This document shows, one piece after another, positions 1 to 9,767 of a stretch of DNA of 64,000 bases. A model generated the notes under the pieces. That model was not told the origin of the DNA. It saw nothing but the letters and a program-made list of their open reading frames with translations, and did no database searches. Each line of letters opens with the position of its first letter. The first letter of the stretch is position 1. The DNA is from Cytophagaceae bacterium (GTDB taxonomy: Bacteria; Bacteroidota; Bacteroidia; Cytophagales; Spirosomataceae). The stretch is taken from positions 26,145-90,144 of the forward strand of contig SXXW01000008.1 of NCBI GenBank assembly GCA_005791165.1, read 5' to 3'. Both the position numbers and the translations under genes were made by a program.

Positions 1-3000
1 TCTGTTGGGTATGTAAGCCAAACAGTTGCCGTAGGTGGTAAATCCACTTTAGCGATTACGCTAGCTGATGATGTAAGCCAATTGAACGAGGTAATCGTTA
101 CAGGTTATGCATCTCAACGTAAAAAAGACATTACTGGTGCTGTAACTGTGGTAAGTGCGAAAGAACTTAACGCGGTACCTGCTGCTTCTGTGACTCAAAT
201 GTTACAAGGTCGCGCTGCGGGTGTGACGGTAGGTAATGACAACTCACCGGGTGGTGGAACGATGGTTCGTGTGCGTGGTTTTGGTTCTATTAACAACAAT
301 AGCCCATTGTACGTAATTGACGGAGTACCTACTCAAGGAACTTTGAACCAAATCAACCCGAATGATATTGAATCAATGCAGGTATTGAAAGATGCTTCTG
401 CGGCTTCTATCTATGGTGCTCGTGCGGCCAATGGTGTTGTGATCATTACAACAAAACGTGGTGGTGAAGGTGAACCAAAAATTAGTTTTGACATGTATAC
501 TGGTACTCAGAATGTAGGAAGACTAATTCCTATGCTAAATACAAAAGAATTAGGTCAATATTACTATGAGTCTGAAATTGGGGCTGGAAGACCAGCTGGT
601 ACATCACCATCAGCTCAATATCGTTTTGGAGCAGATGGTTCACAAACAATCGCGGATTATATTTATCCAAACGTATTTGGTCAACTTCCTGCAAACTTTA
701 CGTATACAAATGATATTGCAGACCCTTTATTAGGAAGAACAGCATTTAATATCACCAAAGCAAATAAAGAAGGTACAGATTGGCAAAAAGAAATTTTTGG
801 ACCTGCTGCTATATCTAATTATCAGATAGGTGCGACAGGAGGATCAAAAGGTGGGAAATATGCTATTTCAGCCAATTACTTCGCTCAAGATGGTATATTA
901 AAATATACTTCATATCAGCGATATTCAGTTCGTGCGAATACAGAATTCAAAAAAGGTAATTTGACTTTTGGTGAAAACGTAACGTTAACTTATGATGTAA
1001 GACAAGGTATCCCAAGTGGAAACAATTCTGAAAGTAATACGATGATGTTAGCATGGCGTATACACCCAATTATCCCAGTATTTGATATTACCGGAGGACC
1101 AAAAGCTTTGGGTGGTACTAATGCATCAGATTTTAACGGTTTTGCGGGTCCACGTGGTATCAACTTAGGAAATGCAACGAATCCATTTGCTATTCAATAC
1201 AGAGAAAAAGATAATCCTGTTACTGGAACACATATTTTTGGAAATGTCTTTGCTGAGTATGAAATCATTAAAGATTTAAAAGCAAGAACTAGTTTAGGTT
1301 TTGAGTTTAATAACTTCAATCAATCATCTTATTTTCACAGAAATATTGAAGCAGCTGAGGCTCGTAATGCAAATAGCATTAGCGTAACAAATAACTTTGA
1401 CCGTGCTATTACATGGTATAATACATTGAACTATTCGAAAGTAATAGGTGATCATTCATTAAACGTATTGGTTGGTACTGAAGCGGTTTCAACGTATGGT
1501 TTTGGATTTAACGCTCAACGTTCGAATTTTGCTTTTGATGATATCTCGTATCGATATTTAAATAACGGAGCAGCAGCTGGTTTAACCAACTCTGGAGGTG
1601 GATCACCAATTACTGCTTTATTTTCTCAGTTTGGAAAAGTGAATTATGCCTACAAAGATTTATTGTTAGCTGATTTTACCATTAGACGTGATGGTTCTTC
1701 ACGTTTTTCTCCTGCTTATCGTTACGGAATATTCCCAGCATTCTCTGTAGGTATTCGTTTATCTGAATTAGATTTCATGAAAGATTTGACATTTATCAAC
1801 GACATGAAACTACGTGGGGGTTGGGGTAAAACAGGTAACCAGTTAATTCCAAATGTTTACAATGCTTATACCTTGTTCGTTCCGGATCCTAATAACAATG
1901 CATATGATATTGCAGGTACTGGTAGTTCTATCGCAACAGGTTTTGACTTGGCACAATTTGGTAACTCGACGGGCCGTTGGGAAACGAATACCTCCACTAA
2001 CGTAGGTTTGGATGCTTCTTTATGGAACAATAAGTTAGATGTTACATTGGATGTTTATTCTCGTACTACTTCTGACATGTTAACTCAAGTACCTATCCCT
2101 AAAACGGCGGGTAATGCTAATATTCCTTTCGTGAATATTGGTGAAATCAATAATACAGGTTTTGATTTAAGTTTAACTTATAGAGATCAAATTGGTGATT
2201 TCCGCTATAACATTGGCGCGATGTACTCGATGTATAAAAACAATGTTGTTAGATTGAACAACAATCCAAATGCAACTGTATTTGGATTTACCACTCGTCT
2301 ACCAGCAATTTCAATTACAAAAGCTGGATTACCAATCGCAAGTTTCTTTGGATATGTTGTGGATGGTGTCATAAAAGATGACGCTGAAGCTGCATCAGCA
2401 CCAAAAGCATTTGGAAATACGTACACAAGAGCTGGTGTATTCAAATTCCGCGATATCAATGGAGATGGGGTAGTAACAGCAGCAGATAGAACTGTTATTG
2501 GAAATCCTCATCCAGATTTTACTTATGGTTTAAATCTGGCATTAGGATATAAAAATTGGGACTTGACAGTATTTGGTCAAGGTGTTCAAGGAAATGAAAT
2601 CTTTAACTACACACGTTATTGGATAGATTTCAATACATTCCAAGGAAATCGTTCGAAGGAAATGTTGTATAACTCTTGGAAAAAACAAGGCGATGTAGCA
2701 ATGCTACCACGCTTAAATTCACAGGATGCGGTGAGTCAGCAAATATCATCTTACATGGTAGAAGACGGCTCATACCTACGAATTAAAAATATCCAATTAA
2801 CTTATACAGTTCCAAATACAATCGTTAAAAAATTGAAATTGAGCGCATTACAAGTTTACGTTCAAGGACAGAACCTATTTACTTTTACTAAATATAGAGG
2901 TTTAGATCCTGATATTAATTTGAGAAACTCAGGAGCAGATAATCAAGATACCCACATGGGTATTGATGAAGGAGCTTTCCCTGTGGCTAAATCATACAAT

Positions 3001-3024
3001 ATTGGTTTAAAAGTAGGTTTTTAA
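1..3024 (+). CDS. SusC/RagA-family TonB-dependent outer-membrane receptor, 5' end cut by window
   Basis: Outer-membrane TonB-dependent transporter that, with a SusD-type lipoprotein, imports oligosaccharides or other nutrients. The frame is open from base 1, so the start, signal peptide and part of the N-terminal carboxypeptidase-like domain lie outside the window. The methionine-like TTG at 82 is internal. Visible are the NEVIVTGY box and the plug domain (VRVRGFGS, PLYVIDGVP, DASAASIYGARAANGV), followed by a long beta-barrel ending in an aromatic C-terminus (GLKVGF), as is usual for barrel proteins. The SusD-like gene follows 34 bases downstream, so the two are probably co-transcribed. The substrate cannot be deduced because no glycoside hydrolase or regulator follows directly. 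The family call is secure, the cargo is not. Confidence 0.95.
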   Translation, partial: SVGYVSQTVAVGGKSTLAITLADDVSQLNEVIVTGYASQRKKDITGAVTVVSAKELNAVPAASVTQMLQGRAAGVTVGNDNSPGGGTMVRVRGFGSINNNSPLYVIDGVPTQGTLNQINPNDIESMQVLKDASAASIYGARAANGVVIITTKRGGEGEPKISFDMYTGTQNVGRLIPMLNTKELGQYYYESEIGAGRPAGTSPSAQYRFGADGSQTIADYIYPNVFGQLPANFTYTNDIADPLLGRTAFNITKANKEGTDWQKEIFGPAAISNYQIGATGGSKGGKYAISANYFAQDGILKYTSYQRYSVRANTEFKKGNLTFGENVTLTYDVRQGIPSGNNSESNTMMLAWRIHPIIPVFDITGGPKALGGTNASDFNGFAGPRGINLGNATNPFAIQYREKDNPVTGTHIFGNVFAEYEIIKDLKARTSLGFEFNNFNQSSYFHRNIEAAEARNANSISVTNNFDRAITWYNTLNYSKVIGDHSLNVLVGTEAVSTYGFGFNAQRSNFAFDDISYRYLNNGAAAGLTNSGGGSPITALFSQFGKVNYAYKDLLLADFTIRRDGSSRFSPAYRYGIFPAFSVGIRLSELDFMKDLTFINDMKLRGGWGKTGNQLIPNVYNAYTLFVPDPNNNAYDIAGTGSSIATGFDLAQFGNSTGRWETNTSTNVGLDASLWNNKLDVTLDVYSRTTSDMLTQVPIPKTAGNANIPFVNIGEINNTGFDLSLTYRDQIGDFRYNIGAMYSMYKNNVVRLNNNPNATVFGFTTRLPAISITKAGLPIASFFGYVVDGVIKDDAEAASAPKAFGNTYTRAGVFKFRDINGDGVVTAADRTVIGNPHPDFTYGLNLALGYKNWDLTVFGQGVQGNEIFNYTRYWIDFNTFQGNRSKEMLYNSWKKQGDVAMLPRLNSQDAVSQQISSYMVEDGSYLRIKNIQLTYTVPNTIVKKLKLSALQVYVQGQNLFTFTKYRGLDPDINLRNSGADNQDTHMGIDEGAFPVAKSYNIGLKVGF

Positions 3025-3058
3025 TTAGCTAACATTTGTAAATAAAACAGATAAAAAA

Positions 3059-4834
3059 ATGAAAAAAATAATCATATTCTCATTATTAGCGATTGTCGGC
3101 CTGAACTTTTCATGTTCAGATAGTTTCTTTGATATTCAGCCTCAGGGAGCTGCATCATTGGTATCGTTAAGTAATAAAAATGGAGTTAATGCGCTTCTTA
3201 TTGGCGCTTATTCATTAGTTGACGGTGTGGGATCTGGAAATGTTGGTAGAACATCAACAGCTTCAAATTACGTATACGGAGGAATTACCTCTGGAGATGC
3301 GGTAAAAGGAACCGATGCAGGTGATCAGCCAGAGCAAACTTTTATTGAAACGTTCAACTGGCTTGCAGATAATTCCTACTTTTTCGGTAAATGGTATGGA
3401 ATGTACGATGGTGTAGCTCGTGCAAATGAAGCTATGTTATTAGCTCAGAGTGCTGATGTTAAAGACATGACAGCTGCTGAGAAAGCACAGGTAGTGGCTG
3501 AGGCTAAGTTCTTACGTGGTCATTTTCACTTTGAAGCAAAGAAAATGTGGAACAAAGTTCCTTATATTTCTGAAACTGTATATAAGCGTGATGATCCAAA
3601 CTCAACGAAAGTTCCTAACACTGCCGATATTTGGGTCAACATCGAGAAGGATTTCTCTGATGCAGCTGCTGTTTTACCAGCTACTCAAGCGCAAAAAGGT
3701 CGTGCAACTAAATGGGCTGCGATGACTTATCTAGCTAAAGCTTATATGTTCCAAAAGAAATTTGCAGCTGCAAAAACTCTTTTAGAAGATGTATATAAGA
3801 ACTCAGGCAGGAAGTTAGTAACAAATTATCACGATAATTATCGAACTGCTACAAATAACAACCTAGAATCTATTTTCGAAGTACAATTTTCAGTTAATGA
3901 TGGTTCAACGGGTAATAATGGTAATGCTGGAGATAACTTAAACTGGCCATATGCAGGTAATTCACCAGGTCGTGGATGTTGCGGATTCTATTTGCCATCT
4001 CAAAACTTGGTAAATGCATTTAAAACTACCGCAGAAGGTTTACCAATGATTGGTAATAAAAAAGATGGTACAGCGGATACATACAACAATGTAGATTTAC
4101 CTAATGATCAAGGTATAAAATCAGATGCTGCCTTCAATCTAAATAAATCAATTCCAGTAGATCCGCGTTTAGATTGGACTGTAGGACGTCGTGGAGTTAA
4201 CTTCTTAGATTGGGGAATCATGCCAGGATTCAACTGGATACGTGACCAAACTTATTCAGGTCCCTACATTGGTAAAAAATGGATGTATTATTTAGGTGAA
4301 GAAGGAAGTACAACACACTCTACTAACAGACGTGCTGTAAATAATAACTACCGTATGCTAAAGATGTCATCAGTTATCTTGTGGTTGGCTGAATGTGAGG
4401 CTGAATTAGGTAATTTAGCGGCCGCTGAAACTTATGTAAATATGATTCGCGAAAGAGCTAAATCAGGTTCAGTACAAGATGCAACGGTCAACTATGTAGT
4501 CAATCCATATCCAGCAGGAACTTTCGTAGCTCAAGGAAAAGATTATGCATTAAATGCAATTTATATGGAAAATCGTCTTGAGTTTGCAATGGAAGGTCAC
4601 CGTTTCTTCGACTTAGTTCGTTGGGGTATCGCAGCACCATACTTAAACAAGTATTTAGCTGAGGAATCTAAAAATGGAACTGATATGTCAGGTAGAACTT
4701 ATAATAAGAGAGCCTACCTTGTTGGCAGAACATTCACTGCAGGGAAAAATGAATATTTCCCTCTTCCTAATGACGAGATCTTGAACTCTCAAATTGATGG
4801 AAAGAATACATTGACTCAAAACCCTGGTTATTAA
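3059..4834 (+). CDS. SusD/RagB-family nutrient-binding outer-membrane lipoprotein
   Basis: Surface lipoprotein of 591 residues that forms the lid of the SusC transporter and binds its ligand. It starts with a lysine-rich signal peptide and a lipobox ending in Cys19 (LNFSC), followed by a SusD-like alpha-helical TPR body. Typical SusD features are visible: RANEAM in the N-terminal half, LRGHFHFEAKKMW, the late LAECEAELGN and MIRERA segments, and the C-terminal ENRLEFAMEGHRFFDLVRWG, which is close to a family signature. Its position directly after the SusC gene and the terminator immediately downstream define a two-gene unit. Ligand specificity is unknown. Confidence 0.95.
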   Translation: MKKIIIFSLLAIVGLNFSCSDSFFDIQPQGAASLVSLSNKNGVNALLIGAYSLVDGVGSGNVGRTSTASNYVYGGITSGDAVKGTDAGDQPEQTFIETFNWLADNSYFFGKWYGMYDGVARANEAMLLAQSADVKDMTAAEKAQVVAEAKFLRGHFHFEAKKMWNKVPYISETVYKRDDPNSTKVPNTADIWVNIEKDFSDAAAVLPATQAQKGRATKWAAMTYLAKAYMFQKKFAAAKTLLEDVYKNSGRKLVTNYHDNYRTATNNNLESIFEVQFSVNDGSTGNNGNAGDNLNWPYAGNSPGRGCCGFYLPSQNLVNAFKTTAEGLPMIGNKKDGTADTYNNVDLPNDQGIKSDAAFNLNKSIPVDPRLDWTVGRRGVNFLDWGIMPGFNWIRDQTYSGPYIGKKWMYYLGEEGSTTHSTNRRAVNNNYRMLKMSSVILWLAECEAELGNLAAAETYVNMIRERAKSGSVQDATVNYVVNPYPAGTFVAQGKDYALNAIYMENRLEFAMEGHRFFDLVRWGIAAPYLNKYLAEESKNGTDMSGRTYNKRAYLVGRTFTAGKNEYFPLPNDEILNSQIDGKNTLTQNPGY

Positions 4835-4856
4835 TCACATAGGTTTTTGAAAAATT

Positions 4857-4888
4857 AAAAAAGCAGGACTTATGTCCTGCTTTTTTTT
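4857..4888 (+). terminator. Intrinsic terminator after the SusC/SusD pair
   Basis: The stem GCAGGAC (4863-4869) pairs perfectly with GTCCTGC (4874-4880) around the loop TTAT. It is followed by eight T and preceded by a run of A, so it could also act in the other direction. It lies 22 bases after the SusD stop codon. Confidence 0.9.
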
Positions 4889-4915
4889 ATACATTAGTAG
4901 GCAAATCTAAAACCT

Positions 4916-5842
4916 ATGAAAAAAATAGCATCACTAGTCATGATGTTTGTCGTTGCGCAAAACATCATAGCCCAAATTCCAGCAGGGAAAAAAGTCATCA
5001 GTGCCTTATATGTATATTCTTCAAAAACAAGGAAATCAGAATTAATTTTAAGAGAACATAGACATTTCGAGGCGCCCAACTGGTCCAGAGATGGGAAATT
5101 TTTATTAATTAATAGCCTTGGAAAATTAGAAAAAATTAGTCCCACCGGAGAAAAATTAGGTATCCTAAATACAGGCACTATTCAGAAAGCCAATAACGAC
5201 CATGGCTATTCTTTTGATGGAAAGACTTTATTTATCTCCAGTGGTAAACCTGATGTAAAAGGAGGATCCTATGTGTACAAAGTCGGTAGTGAAGGTGGCG
5301 AACCCATGCTTTTGACTGAAAAAACACCTTCTTACTGGCACGGTGTGTCACCGGATGGTTCCAGATTTGTTTATTGCGCCTCTAGAAATGACAACTTTGA
5401 TATTTATGCTATGGATTCCAATGGTGGTCCAGAAATTCGCTTAACAGAAGCGCAAGGATTAGATGATGGACCTGAATATTCACCCGATGGAAAATATATT
5501 TACATGAACTCCTTTAGAACGGGTAAAATGCAAATTTGGAGAATGGCGGCCGATGGATCTAATCCGGAACAAATGACCTTTGACGATTATTCCACTTGGT
5601 TTGCTCACATAAATCCTATTGGAAAAGTGGCAACGGTCATTAGTTATCTAAAAGACCAGGCTGACAAACATCCCTTTGGACATCAAGTTAAGCTAAGACT
5701 ACTCGATTTAAAAACCAAAAAACTTACTGACTTAACAGAAGAATTTTATGGGGGTCAAGGAACCATAAATGTACCTTCTTGGTCTCCTGATGGCAAAAAA
5801 TTCGCCTATGTTCGGTATGAATTAGAAGATATTGCACCCTGA
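4916..5842 (+). CDS. Secreted TolB-like beta-propeller protein (PD40/WD40-like repeats)
   Basis: Protein of 308 residues with a clear Sec signal peptide (MKKIASLVMMFVVAQNIIAQ) and repeated PD40-type blades: APNWSRDGKFLL, GYSFDGKTLFIS, GVSPDGSRFVY, EYSPDGKYIYM and PSWSPDGKKFAY. The fold resembles the propeller of TolB and of the N-terminal domain of prolyl oligopeptidases, but no peptidase domain follows. In Bacteroidota such proteins are periplasmic or secreted and usually of unknown role. It stands alone between the SusD terminator and the nitroreductase gene. A link to the SusCD pair is possible but not shown. Confidence 0.8.
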   Translation: MKKIASLVMMFVVAQNIIAQIPAGKKVISALYVYSSKTRKSELILREHRHFEAPNWSRDGKFLLINSLGKLEKISPTGEKLGILNTGTIQKANNDHGYSFDGKTLFISSGKPDVKGGSYVYKVGSEGGEPMLLTEKTPSYWHGVSPDGSRFVYCASRNDNFDIYAMDSNGGPEIRLTEAQGLDDGPEYSPDGKYIYMNSFRTGKMQIWRMAADGSNPEQMTFDDYSTWFAHINPIGKVATVISYLKDQADKHPFGHQVKLRLLDLKTKKLTDLTEEFYGGQGTINVPSWSPDGKKFAYVRYELEDIAP

Positions 5843-5859
5843 TTTTTCGAATTAATCCG

Positions 5860-5867
5860 TATCTTTG
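5860..5867 (+). promoter_or_regulatory. Bacteroidota -7 promoter element before the nitroreductase gene
   Basis: TATCTTTG matches the Bacteroidota sigma-A -7 consensus TAnnTTTG and ends 19 bases before the ATG at 5887. A TTG lies about 25 bases upstream, slightly farther than the usual spacing of about 17-23, so the -33 element is uncertain. Confidence 0.45.
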
Positions 5868-5886
5868 GGGAAACAATACCCCCTTT

Positions 5887-6612
5887 ATGCTCTCAGAAAA
5901 TTTTGAAGAAATTGTTCAACGCCGTAGATCCAATCGTAGATTTGATCCCGATTTTATAGTCGCGGATGAAATCATTGAAAAAAGTTTACAGAGAGCGATT
6001 CTATCTCCCAACAGTAGTAACATGCAATTGTGGGAATTTTACTGGATCCAAAGTCCTGAAGAAAAAGAGAAATTTCACGCGTTATGTTTAGGCCAATCGG
6101 CTGCTAAAAACCCAGGCCATTTAGTCGTTTTTGTCACCAGAAAAGATTTATGGAAGTCTAGAGCTCAATGGAATCTAAATCGAATTAAAGAATCATTACA
6201 AGGCAAGGAACCCTCCAAAATGGAAAAAAGAGGTTTGGATTATTATGGGAAATTAATGCCTCTTTTATACCGACAAGATCCCATAGGCATTTTCACTTTC
6301 GTTCGTAAATGCATTTGCATTTGGATGGGAATGCGAAAACCTTTCATGCGTTTTGGTGGAGAGGCAGACCAACGCGTTATGGCACATAAATCCTGTGCTT
6401 TAGCTGCTCAAACTTTTATGTTATCCATTGCAGCCGAAGGATTAGAGTCATGCCCTATGGAAGGATTTGATGCCGTTAGAGTCAAAAAAGCGCTAAATCT
6501 TCCTTCTGGTGCCGAAGTCAATATGATCATTGCCGTAGGAAAAGGAACGGAGGAAGGTGTCTGGGGTCCAAGATTTAGATTGCCTTACGAAGATGTGGTT
6601 TTCAAAAGGTAA
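5887..6612 (+). CDS. Nitroreductase-family FMN oxidoreductase
   Basis: Cytoplasmic FMN-dependent NAD(P)H oxidoreductase of 241 residues. The N-terminus has the family signature: QRRRSNRRFDPDF, then LSPNSSNMQLWEF (FMN phosphate contact region). Near the C-terminus SIAAEGLESCPMEGF and a late MIIAVGKG strand are also typical. The physiological substrate (nitro compounds, quinones or a cofactor) cannot be inferred. The gene is transcribed on its own, and its stop codon directly abuts the stop of priA on the other strand with no base between them. Confidence 0.88.
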   Translation: MLSENFEEIVQRRRSNRRFDPDFIVADEIIEKSLQRAILSPNSSNMQLWEFYWIQSPEEKEKFHALCLGQSAAKNPGHLVVFVTRKDLWKSRAQWNLNRIKESLQGKEPSKMEKRGLDYYGKLMPLLYRQDPIGIFTFVRKCICIWMGMRKPFMRFGGEADQRVMAHKSCALAAQTFMLSIAAEGLESCPMEGFDAVRVKKALNLPSGAEVNMIIAVGKGTEEGVWGPRFRLPYEDVVFKR

Positions 6613-9114
6613 TTAAAGGCAATCCACATCCGGGATAATTTGAACTCCTTTGCAAACCGGTGAGGTTTGTACCTTGTCCAAAATCAAACGTAAATTTTCC
6701 TTAAACTTAGCTAGAGAAACACCCTTTTCTAATTTAATTAATATCTCCATCGCATATTGATTTCGAATCCGTTCAACCAAAGGTCGCTCTGGACCTAAAA
6801 TCCGGCCGTGTCCAAAATTTTCTTTTAAAATACTCCCTAACTCAAAAGCAGCTTTTTCCACGGCCATGGAATCTAAATGCCTAAGCGTTAATTTAATTAA
6901 TCGAGTAAATGGTGGATAATGATAGCCCTCGCGTTCAATAATTTCCTCTGAATAAAGGGATTCATAATCCCCATTCAAAATGAATTGAAAAAGTCGGTGA
7001 GTAGGTTGATTCGTTTGGATATACACTTGGCCCTGAACTTCCCTCCTGCCAGCCCGACCAGCCACCTGGGTAATTAATTGGAATCCACGCTCATGGGCCC
7101 TAAAATCCGGAAAATTAATGATTCGATCTGCATCAAAAATCGCCACAGTAGATAAGCCCTCAAAGTCCAAACCCTTCGCCACCATTTGAGTACCTACCAA
7201 AATGTCAATATTTCCAGATTGAATTTCGGCCAACAAACTATTGAATGCCGTCTTTGATCTTGTCGTATCTAAATCCATCCTTCCGATCCGAGCATCCGGA
7301 ATATGTAGTTGGAGTTCCTCCTCCAACTTTTCAGTCCCATACCCCATGGTTTTAAGGTTTGTGCTTCCGCATGCTGCACAACGAGTCAACAAGCCTTCCT
7401 TGTATCCACAATAATGACAACGTAATTCTTGGTCTCGCGCATGGTAGGTTAAACTAACATCGCATTGATTACAAGACGCGATCCAATCACAATCTTGACA
7501 TTGAATATAAGGCGAATAACCCCTTCGGTTTTGGAATAATAAACTTTGCTTCCCCTGATCAAAATTTTCTTGTAAAACAGCGATTAAATCTAAAGAAAAT
7601 CCACCCTTCATCTGCTTCATGCGGTTAGCATATTTCGTGTCGATCAACTGCATGTTAGGCAATTGGGCCGAGCCAAAACGTTCTTTAATAACCACCAAAC
7701 CATATTTATCTTGCTTGGCTTGATAATAAGATTCCAACGAAGGAGTCGCTGAACCTAAAAGAACTTTGGCCCCCTGCTGAGCGGCAAGAACCATCGCCAC
7801 ATCTCTCGCATGATATCTAGGAGCAGGATCCACTTGTTTAAATGAAGATTCATGCTCTTCATCCACAATGATTAACCCTAAACGAGAAAAGGGTAAAAAA
7901 ACCGATGACCGAACGCCAACCACAAAAGGATATTTACCCTCAACGATCGATTTCCAAACCTCTACACGCTCGTTGTCTGAAAACTTAGAATGATAAATAC
8001 CTACTTGGTCCCCAAAAATCTTTTTAAGTCGAAAAACGATTTGGGTCGTAAGCGCAATTTCAGGCAAAAGATATAAAACTTGGTCCCCATTAGACAAGGC
8101 CTCCTGAATTAATCGAATGTAAATTTCAGTCTTCCCACTTCCCGTGATGCCATGTAACAGAACAACATCCTTCTTTTGAAACTGCGTTAAAATAGACTGA
8201 TAGGCATTTATTTGGGCTTCATTTAAGTCAAATGAATTGGGGATAAAATCATCTTCATTAGCTCCAAAACGAGAAATAACAACCTCGAAAACTTCAAAAT
8301 ACCCATTTTTGATGAGTGTCTGAAGGGAACTTTCTGAAAGTCCCGCTTGAGAAAAACTTGACTTTTCGAGCCCCTTATTATTTAATTCAGGATCTCGCAA
8401 AACAGGAATAAACTTCAAGTAATGGAGTAAAACTTGTATTTGTTTCGGTTTATCCTCAACAAATTTAATGAGTTCTGTAATTTTTTCTTGACTTGTCCAT
8501 GCGGAACATAATCTGATTTTACGAATGACTTTAGGCGTGTACCGATCTTTAAGTTCATCAAAAATTAACACCGCCGAATGTCCAACCAATGATTTAATGA
8601 TGTGATAAGGACTTTTCACTTCGGCAATCCGAGCAACTTCATCGTAACTGAGTGAACCCTTTTCGACCACAGATTGATAAACCAATAATTCTTTTTCATT
8701 TAGATCCTGGAGGTTTGAAAATTCCGGATGCGCTTGAACTTTAGACTGACTTGAAATTTTTAATCCTGCTGGTAAGGCTACTTGAAATACCTCCCCAGGG
8801 TAACACATGTAGTAATCAGCCACCCATTGAAATAATTTGATTTGAGATTCAGTCACCAAAGGAGCTTCATCTAAAATCTCTAATATATATTTCGCTTGGT
8901 ATTGCTTGGGAGGTTTATGATGCACGGAAACAATCACAGCCGTAAGCACTTTTGAACTCCCAAAGGGTACGACAATCCTTAGGCCCAATTGGACTACCTC
9001 CGCCCAAATCCTGGGAACGCGATAAGTAAAATGCCTCGGGATAGGCAAAGGAAGGAGTGCGTCAACAAAAACAGTTGATTCTTCACTTTCAAAAAGAGGA
9101 TTAAATTCACTCAT
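6613..9114 (-). CDS. priA: Primosomal replication restart helicase PriA
   Basis: Superfamily 2 DNA helicase that reloads the replisome at stalled forks. The 833-residue length is usual for Bacteroidota PriA. In order: the N-terminal 3'-end-binding domain (VDALLPLPIPRHFTY), Walker A at about residue 320 (GITGSGKTE), the DEEH box (IIVDEEHESSFK), the GSATPS motif III, then two zinc-binding cysteine clusters between about residues 538 and 581 (CQDCDWIASCNQC and CHYCGY...CAAC), and the helicase C-terminal motifs GTQMVAKGLDF and QVAGRAGR. It is the last gene of the minus-strand run after gldD (50 bases apart). Confidence 0.97.
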   Translation of the reverse strand: MSEFNPLFESEESTVFVDALLPLPIPRHFTYRVPRIWAEVVQLGLRIVVPFGSSKVLTAVIVSVHHKPPKQYQAKYILEILDEAPLVTESQIKLFQWVADYYMCYPGEVFQVALPAGLKISSQSKVQAHPEFSNLQDLNEKELLVYQSVVEKGSLSYDEVARIAEVKSPYHIIKSLVGHSAVLIFDELKDRYTPKVIRKIRLCSAWTSQEKITELIKFVEDKPKQIQVLLHYLKFIPVLRDPELNNKGLEKSSFSQAGLSESSLQTLIKNGYFEVFEVVISRFGANEDDFIPNSFDLNEAQINAYQSILTQFQKKDVVLLHGITGSGKTEIYIRLIQEALSNGDQVLYLLPEIALTTQIVFRLKKIFGDQVGIYHSKFSDNERVEVWKSIVEGKYPFVVGVRSSVFLPFSRLGLIIVDEEHESSFKQVDPAPRYHARDVAMVLAAQQGAKVLLGSATPSLESYYQAKQDKYGLVVIKERFGSAQLPNMQLIDTKYANRMKQMKGGFSLDLIAVLQENFDQGKQSLLFQNRRGYSPYIQCQDCDWIASCNQCDVSLTYHARDQELRCHYCGYKEGLLTRCAACGSTNLKTMGYGTEKLEEELQLHIPDARIGRMDLDTTRSKTAFNSLLAEIQSGNIDILVGTQMVAKGLDFEGLSTVAIFDADRIINFPDFRAHERGFQLITQVAGRAGRREVQGQVYIQTNQPTHRLFQFILNGDYESLYSEEIIEREGYHYPPFTRLIKLTLRHLDSMAVEKAAFELGSILKENFGHGRILGPERPLVERIRNQYAMEILIKLEKGVSLAKFKENLRLILDKVQTSPVCKGVQIIPDVDCL

Positions 9115-9164
9115 GCACTACAAAGAAACGGAAAGAATGGGGGAACAACAAGCCTCATAAAAGC

Positions 9165-9767
9165 CTATTTCCATTCAAGCGTTTGAATCAAATGAATGGC
9201 ATCTTGTTTTAGAAATTTGATAATAGGCGCCAAGGAATCATTGGCCGTAGCTGTTTTCACATATACAGCCCCTCTCAAAAAATGCTTCGTACTATCTGTG
9301 GTATAAAACTGAAAAGACGTGGCCACTTCACCATCTAACTCAATTAAACCTGCCTTCCGACCAGACTTAGTCGTCATCACATAATCCTGAATTCCACTGG
9401 CCTTTCCTTGATGTTTGGATGCGAGTGTATATGCATCTTGAATTAGGGCAGCTAATTTCTTGTTGTTTTGATTCAGCGGTTTGTAGGTCAATTGGATAAA
9501 GGCATCCCAGCGAGGATAATAAATGTAGAGCCAATGAGGTTCGGCCCAAGAAACAGAATCTTTTAAAACCTTAGCGTAGGAAGAAACTTCAAAACTAAAC
9601 GGGTGGCCCTTTTCTAAAGCTACATAAGAAGCGTTGGGAATTTCAATCCGATTAAAGCCTTTGGGCCTGGGTGTATCAGCGAATTTATTCTGTTCCTTTT
9701 CATGGGTACATGAAAGAAAAAATACCAATAAAAACAAAGTGAATTTACTGAGGGGCGTCGATACCAT
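9165..9767 (-). CDS. gldD: Gliding motility lipoprotein GldD
   Basis: Protein of 200 residues with a lipoprotein signal peptide (lipobox FFLSC, Cys20) and the GldD-type sequence PRPKGFNRIEIP, then HPFSFEVSSYA, HWLYIYYPRWDAFIQLTY and a C-terminal LAPIIKFLKQDAIHLIQTLEW helix. GldD is needed for gliding in Flavobacterium johnsoniae and is an accessory part of the gliding/type IX secretion apparatus. Its start overlaps the end of the upstream acyltransferase gene by 23 bases, which indicates translational coupling. The gene lies about 2.4 kb downstream of the gldKLMN block, with pyk and plsC between. Confidence 0.85.
   Translation of the reverse strand: MVSTPLSKFTLFLLVFFLSCTHEKEQNKFADTPRPKGFNRIEIPNASYVALEKGHPFSFEVSSYAKVLKDSVSWAEPHWLYIYYPRWDAFIQLTYKPLNQNNKKLAALIQDAYTLASKHQGKASGIQDYVMTTKSGRKAGLIELDGEVATSFQFYTTDSTKHFLRGAVYVKTATANDSLAPIIKFLKQDAIHLIQTLEWK

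Noticed and set aside
82..3024. Start of the SusC gene at 82
   Set aside because: The frame is open to base 1 and encodes normal SusC N-terminal sequence. The codon at 82 is an internal TTG.
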